From positions 198,491-262,490 of the forward strand of contig JAKQTR010000043.1 in assembly GCA_029562975.1 (NCBI GenBank): a DNA stretch of 64,000 nucleotides. Reading direction: 5' to 3'. Origin of the DNA: Acidobacteriota bacterium. GTDB taxonomy: Bacteria; Acidobacteriota; Vicinamibacteria; Vicinamibacterales; JAKQTR01. The notes beneath the pieces are model-generated. The model did no database searches. It was given only the letters and a program-made list of their open reading frames with translations, and was not told where the DNA came from. Position numbers and translations under genes: made by a program. Each line of letters starts with the position of its first letter. Within the stretch, counting starts at the first letter, position 1. Positions 60,312 through 64,000 of the stretch are shown here, piece after piece.

Positions 60312-60410
60312 CTACTTGCCGGAGGACTCGCCCCGGAGCCGCGCGCGGCGTCGGCCAATGTAGAGGACCAGCACCACCGCTGCCACGGCCAAGAGGATCC
60401 ACTCCGTCAT
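60312..60410 (-). CDS. 32-aa single-pass membrane protein in the Tad operon
   Basis: ATG 60410 has an excellent ribosome-binding site (GGAAGGAG, about 9 nt upstream) and gives a 32-aa peptide: MTEWILLAVAAVVLVLYIG followed by a basic tail RRRARLRGES and SGK. One membrane helix with positive cytoplasmic residues is clear. It lies 54 bp after the TadC gene. It is too short to be matched by family, and may be an assembly cofactor of the secretion complex. Confidence 0.6.
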   Translation of the reverse strand: MTEWILLAVAAVVLVLYIGRRRARLRGESSGK

Positions 60411-60464
60411 CGGTCTGCACTCCTTCCGCCGGGAACACCGGCTGCTTGTCGCCAATCGCGCGCC

Positions 60465-61379
60465 CTAGTCGGGGAAGTTCCGGAGGAACTGAATCACCGC
60501 CGGGCCGAGCACCACCACGTACAGCGCGGGAAACAGGAAGAACACGAGGGGGAACACCAGCTTGACGCCCACCTTCGCGGCCATCTCCTCGGCGGCCTGC
60601 CGCCGCTTCAGGCGCATGTCGTCGGCCATGGTCCGCAGGGTCTGCGCCACGCTCGTGCCGAAGCGGTCCGTCTGGACGAGCATCGCGACCAGGGCCCTGA
60701 CGTCCTCCACCCTGGTCCGCTGGGCGAGGTTCCTGAACGCCTCGAGCCGGGCCATGCCGGCGCGCGTTTCCGTGCTGAGAATACGAAGCTCTTCCGCGAG
60801 CGCCGGATAGGCGATGCCCAGTTCCTCGCTGGCCTTGATTACCGCCTGGTCGAGGCTGCTGCCGGCTTCCAGGCACACGATGAGGAGGTCGAGCAGGTCC
60901 GGCAGGCCGTTGCGGATCTGCTTCCGGCGGGCGCCGATCATGGAGTCGAGGACGAACCCGGGCGCGATGTAGCCGAGGGCGCCTGCGAAGAGCGCCGCGA
61001 CCCAGCCCGCGCGGTCGCTCAGTCCCAAGAACGAGAAGACGCCCACGACGGCCAGCACCGGCAGCGCGATCTCGGCGCCCCCGAAGGCGACGGCCGCGAG
61101 CGGCGACTTGATGCCGGCGGCGGCGAGGCGTTGCTCCAGGCCCGACATGTCCTGCGCGGACTTCGGCAGGAGCCTGGACCAGCGGGCGAGCTTGGGATCC
61201 CGCTCTGACGTGAGCGGCCCTTGCAGCAGGACCTCGGTCCTGGCCCGCGACGGCAGGATCGCGTCGAGGCGGCGCTGCGCGGCGGACTGCTTCGACAGGA
61301 TCGCGGACGCCGCCAGGCCCGCGAGCAGGGCCACGGACACGAACACGGCGCCGAGCGCGACAGCGAATTCTACGGGCAT
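60465..61379 (-). CDS. tadC: TadC-like inner-membrane platform protein (type II secretion F family)
   Basis: This 304-aa protein (ATG 61379, GAGGG upstream) has an N-terminal membrane segment, a cytoplasmic domain and a T2SSF domain: GLPDLLDLLIVCLEAGSSLDQAVIKASEEL, TRAGMARLEAFRNLAQRTRVEDVRALVAMLVQTDRFGTSVAQTLRTMADDMRLKRRQAAEE, and the final hydrophobic helices VFPLVFFLFPALYVVVLGP. With TadB it forms the platform on which the CpaF ATPase works. The 102-bp gap to tadB shows no gene. The order tadB-tadC behind cpaF is the usual one. Confidence 0.92.
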   Translation of the reverse strand: MPVEFAVALGAVFVSVALLAGLAASAILSKQSAAQRRLDAILPSRARTEVLLQGPLTSERDPKLARWSRLLPKSAQDMSGLEQRLAAAGIKSPLAAVAFGGAEIALPVLAVVGVFSFLGLSDRAGWVAALFAGALGYIAPGFVLDSMIGARRKQIRNGLPDLLDLLIVCLEAGSSLDQAVIKASEELGIAYPALAEELRILSTETRAGMARLEAFRNLAQRTRVEDVRALVAMLVQTDRFGTSVAQTLRTMADDMRLKRRQAAEEMAAKVGVKLVFPLVFFLFPALYVVVLGPAVIQFLRNFPD

Positions 61380-61481
61380 TGCGGCCCTCGCCCTTCGTGC
61401 GTGCGCGCCCCGGGACTGCGTCCGCCGTCTCCAGCCTGCTTGAGCCGGAGCGAGGGCCCCCAGCCGGCGCGAGTTCCGGGG

Positions 61482-62447
61482 CTAGTAGTCGACATTGACG
61501 ATCTTCCTGATGACCAGCGCGCCGACGACCTGGAAGACGACGGCTCCCACGATCATCTGGATCCCGAGCCGTTCGTCGAGCATCGCGGCGAAGTGTTTCG
61601 GGTTGATGATGCTGAAGACGACGGCGAGCGCCGGAGGCAGCCCCATCAGGATCCACCCGGTGACCCGGCCGTGGGCGCTCCTGACCTGCACCTGGCGCTT
61701 GACCATGAAGCGGTCGCGGATGACGGAGGCGAGGTTGGTGAGGACCTCCGTGAGATTGCCCCCGGACTCGCGCTGCGTCAGGATGGCCGTCACGAAGAAC
61801 TTGGCCGCGAGCAGCGGGACCCGCTCGCCGAACGAGCGCAGGGCCTCGGGGAGCGGCATGCCGAAGTTCTGCTGGTCGTGCAGCAGCTTGAATTCGGCGG
61901 CGATCGGCTCCGGCAGCTCGTCGGCCACCATGCCGAGGGCGGCGGCGAAGGTGTGGCCGGCGCGCAGCGCGCGGGTCATGAGGTCGAGCGCCTCGGGAAA
62001 CAGCTCCTCGAATCGGCGCACGCGCCGCGCGCCCTTGTACCGCAGGAACAGCACCGGCGCGGCGGCCAGGCACGCGCCCAGCACGAGCCCGACCTGCAGC
62101 GAGCCCGACCAGGTCTGGCCGACCAGCAGGCCCAGCATGAAGAGGCATCCTGCCGACAGCAGCACGACGCCGACGGTCGTCTTGAGGCCCGACTGATCGA
62201 TCAGCCGGACGATCGGGCCCGTGAGGTTCATGCGGCGCGCGAGCAGCTGCTCGAGGGCCGGCAGGCTGCTCAGGCGCCGGGCCTCGCTCTGCACGCTGGA
62301 CGAGACGCGGGCGCCCGCCTTCGCCGCGCCCAGGCGCCGGCGGAGCGCCAGCTCGGCTGCCCGAGCGGGGCGCTCGATCAGCGCCCAATAGGTCCCGAGC
62401 ACGATCACGACGACGAGTGCGAACGTCAGCGCGGCAAACGCCACCAC
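61482..62447 (-). CDS. tadB: TadB-like inner-membrane platform protein (type II secretion F family)
   Basis: This 321-aa protein starts at GTG 62447 (GGAGGG upstream), 12 bp after cpaF. Membrane segments occur near residues 5-25, 110-150 and 270-310. The T2SSF domain has [58 protein letters not shown] and [20 protein letters not shown], standard TadB landmarks. It pairs with TadC to anchor the pilus machine. Confidence 0.93.
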   Translation of the reverse strand: MVAFAALTFALVVVIVLGTYWALIERPARAAELALRRRLGAAKAGARVSSSVQSEARRLSSLPALEQLLARRMNLTGPIVRLIDQSGLKTTVGVVLLSAGCLFMLGLLVGQTWSGSLQVGLVLGACLAAAPVLFLRYKGARRVRRFEELFPEALDLMTRALRAGHTFAAALGMVADELPEPIAAEFKLLHDQQNFGMPLPEALRSFGERVPLLAAKFFVTAILTQRESGGNLTEVLTNLASVIRDRFMVKRQVQVRSAHGRVTGWILMGLPPALAVVFSIINPKHFAAMLDERLGIQMIVGAVVFQVVGALVIRKIVNVDY

Positions 62448-62459
62448 AGCCCTCCGGGG

Positions 62460-63782
<1,323 letters not shown>

Positions 63783-63801
63783 GGTCTGCCTCTGTCGGCG
63801 C

Positions 63802-64000
63802 TCACGAGCGGCCCGTCAGGCGGCCGAAGATGCTCCGGCCGCCCCTCTGCGGCTCCTCGGCCGGCAGGTCCGCCAGTTCGCGCGCAAGCTCCTTGAGCGC
63901 CCCGGCGAGGCCTGTCTGATCGCTCAGCGCGAGCGGCCGTCCCGTATTGAGGGCTTCAAGCGCCACGCGGTAGTCGGACGGCAGGAGGTGGCGGATCTTC
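63802..64000 (-). CDS. CpaE-like pilus assembly ATPase, C-terminal end
   Basis: Only the last 65 codons are in the window; the 5' part lies beyond the right edge. The readable end is [20 protein letters not shown], followed by [22 protein letters not shown] and ending [10 protein letters not shown]. This matches the C-terminal tail of CpaE/TadZ proteins (MinD-like ATPases that localise the Tad machine), in which PSDY, EALN and GRPL blocks are usual. Its position directly upstream of cpaF agrees. The P-loop itself is not visible here. Confidence 0.75.
   Translation of the reverse strand, partial: KIRHLLPSDYRVALEALNTGRPLALSDQTGLAGALKELARELADLPAEEPQRGGRSIFGRLTGRS

Overview
The window looks like a chromosomal segment of a high-GC Gram-negative bacterium, most likely an Acidobacteriota member close to Vicinamibacteria. 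The basis is: three proteins of the 'VWFA-related, acidobacterial' type, a very large Oar-like TonB-dependent receptor with an N-terminal carboxypeptidase-regulatory domain, a tricorn protease and a PD40-propeller S9 peptidase, several TMTC-like membrane glycosyltransferases carrying TPR repeats, and a Tad/Flp secretion locus. This is inferred from gene content; no rRNA or tRNA gene was seen. Nearly every gene has a long antisense shadow because the third codon position is so GC-rich.

Layout. 1-1393: 5' part of an exported S9 peptidase (minus). 1660-7587: a two-gene SNF2 helicase plus Eco57I-type adenine methylase unit, probably phage defence. 7615-10735: M14 peptidase, HAD phosphatase and ketopantoate reductase (minus). 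10843-14222: a glutamine-synthetase-family enzyme, a membrane protein, an NTF2-like lipoprotein and a doubtful short barrel-like ORF. 14455-17606: an aldehyde ferredoxin oxidoreductase-family tungsten/molybdenum enzyme, a MoaD/ThiS-like protein and a BCP peroxiredoxin. 17661-21405: acetyl-CoA synthetase, a 55-aa membrane protein and a DsbB-like/beta-propeller fusion (minus). 21603-29625: a VWFA-related protein, a GT-C/TPR protein and the Oar-like receptor. 30047-36511: three TMTC-like GT-C/TPR genes with an embedded GT2. 36680-41636: zinc-ribbon protein, DsbA-like protein, second VWFA-related protein, outer-membrane barrel protein. 41684-49181: tricorn protease, then a translationally coupled TPR gene and an 806-aa exported protein of unknown family. 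49548-52323: GT4 and GT87-like glycosyltransferases. 52313-64000: a Tad locus on the minus strand (TadG, two TadE, a GT-C membrane protein, a double-VWA protein, an AAA ATPase, two small ORFs, TadC, TadB, CpaF/TadA and the end of CpaE).

Three threads connect the genes. (1) Envelope biogenesis and secretion: Tad pilus, Oar receptor, glycosyltransferases, disulfide enzymes and several exported peptidases. (2) A compact helicase-methylase defence candidate. (3) A family of REP-like palindromes whose ends share GGGGTC(A/G)G(A/G)TC, scattered at seven places and sometimes read into the C-termini of neighbouring proteins, plus a heptanucleotide tandem repeat at two loci. No transposase, RAYT gene, CRISPR array or integrase is visible.

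The best candidates for something undescribed are the REP-like family with two nested subtypes, the coupled TPR/806-aa secreted pair, the DsbB-propeller fusion, the stripped-down helicase-methylase pair, and the wHTH-AAA plus double-VWA pair with two small proteins inside the Tad operon.
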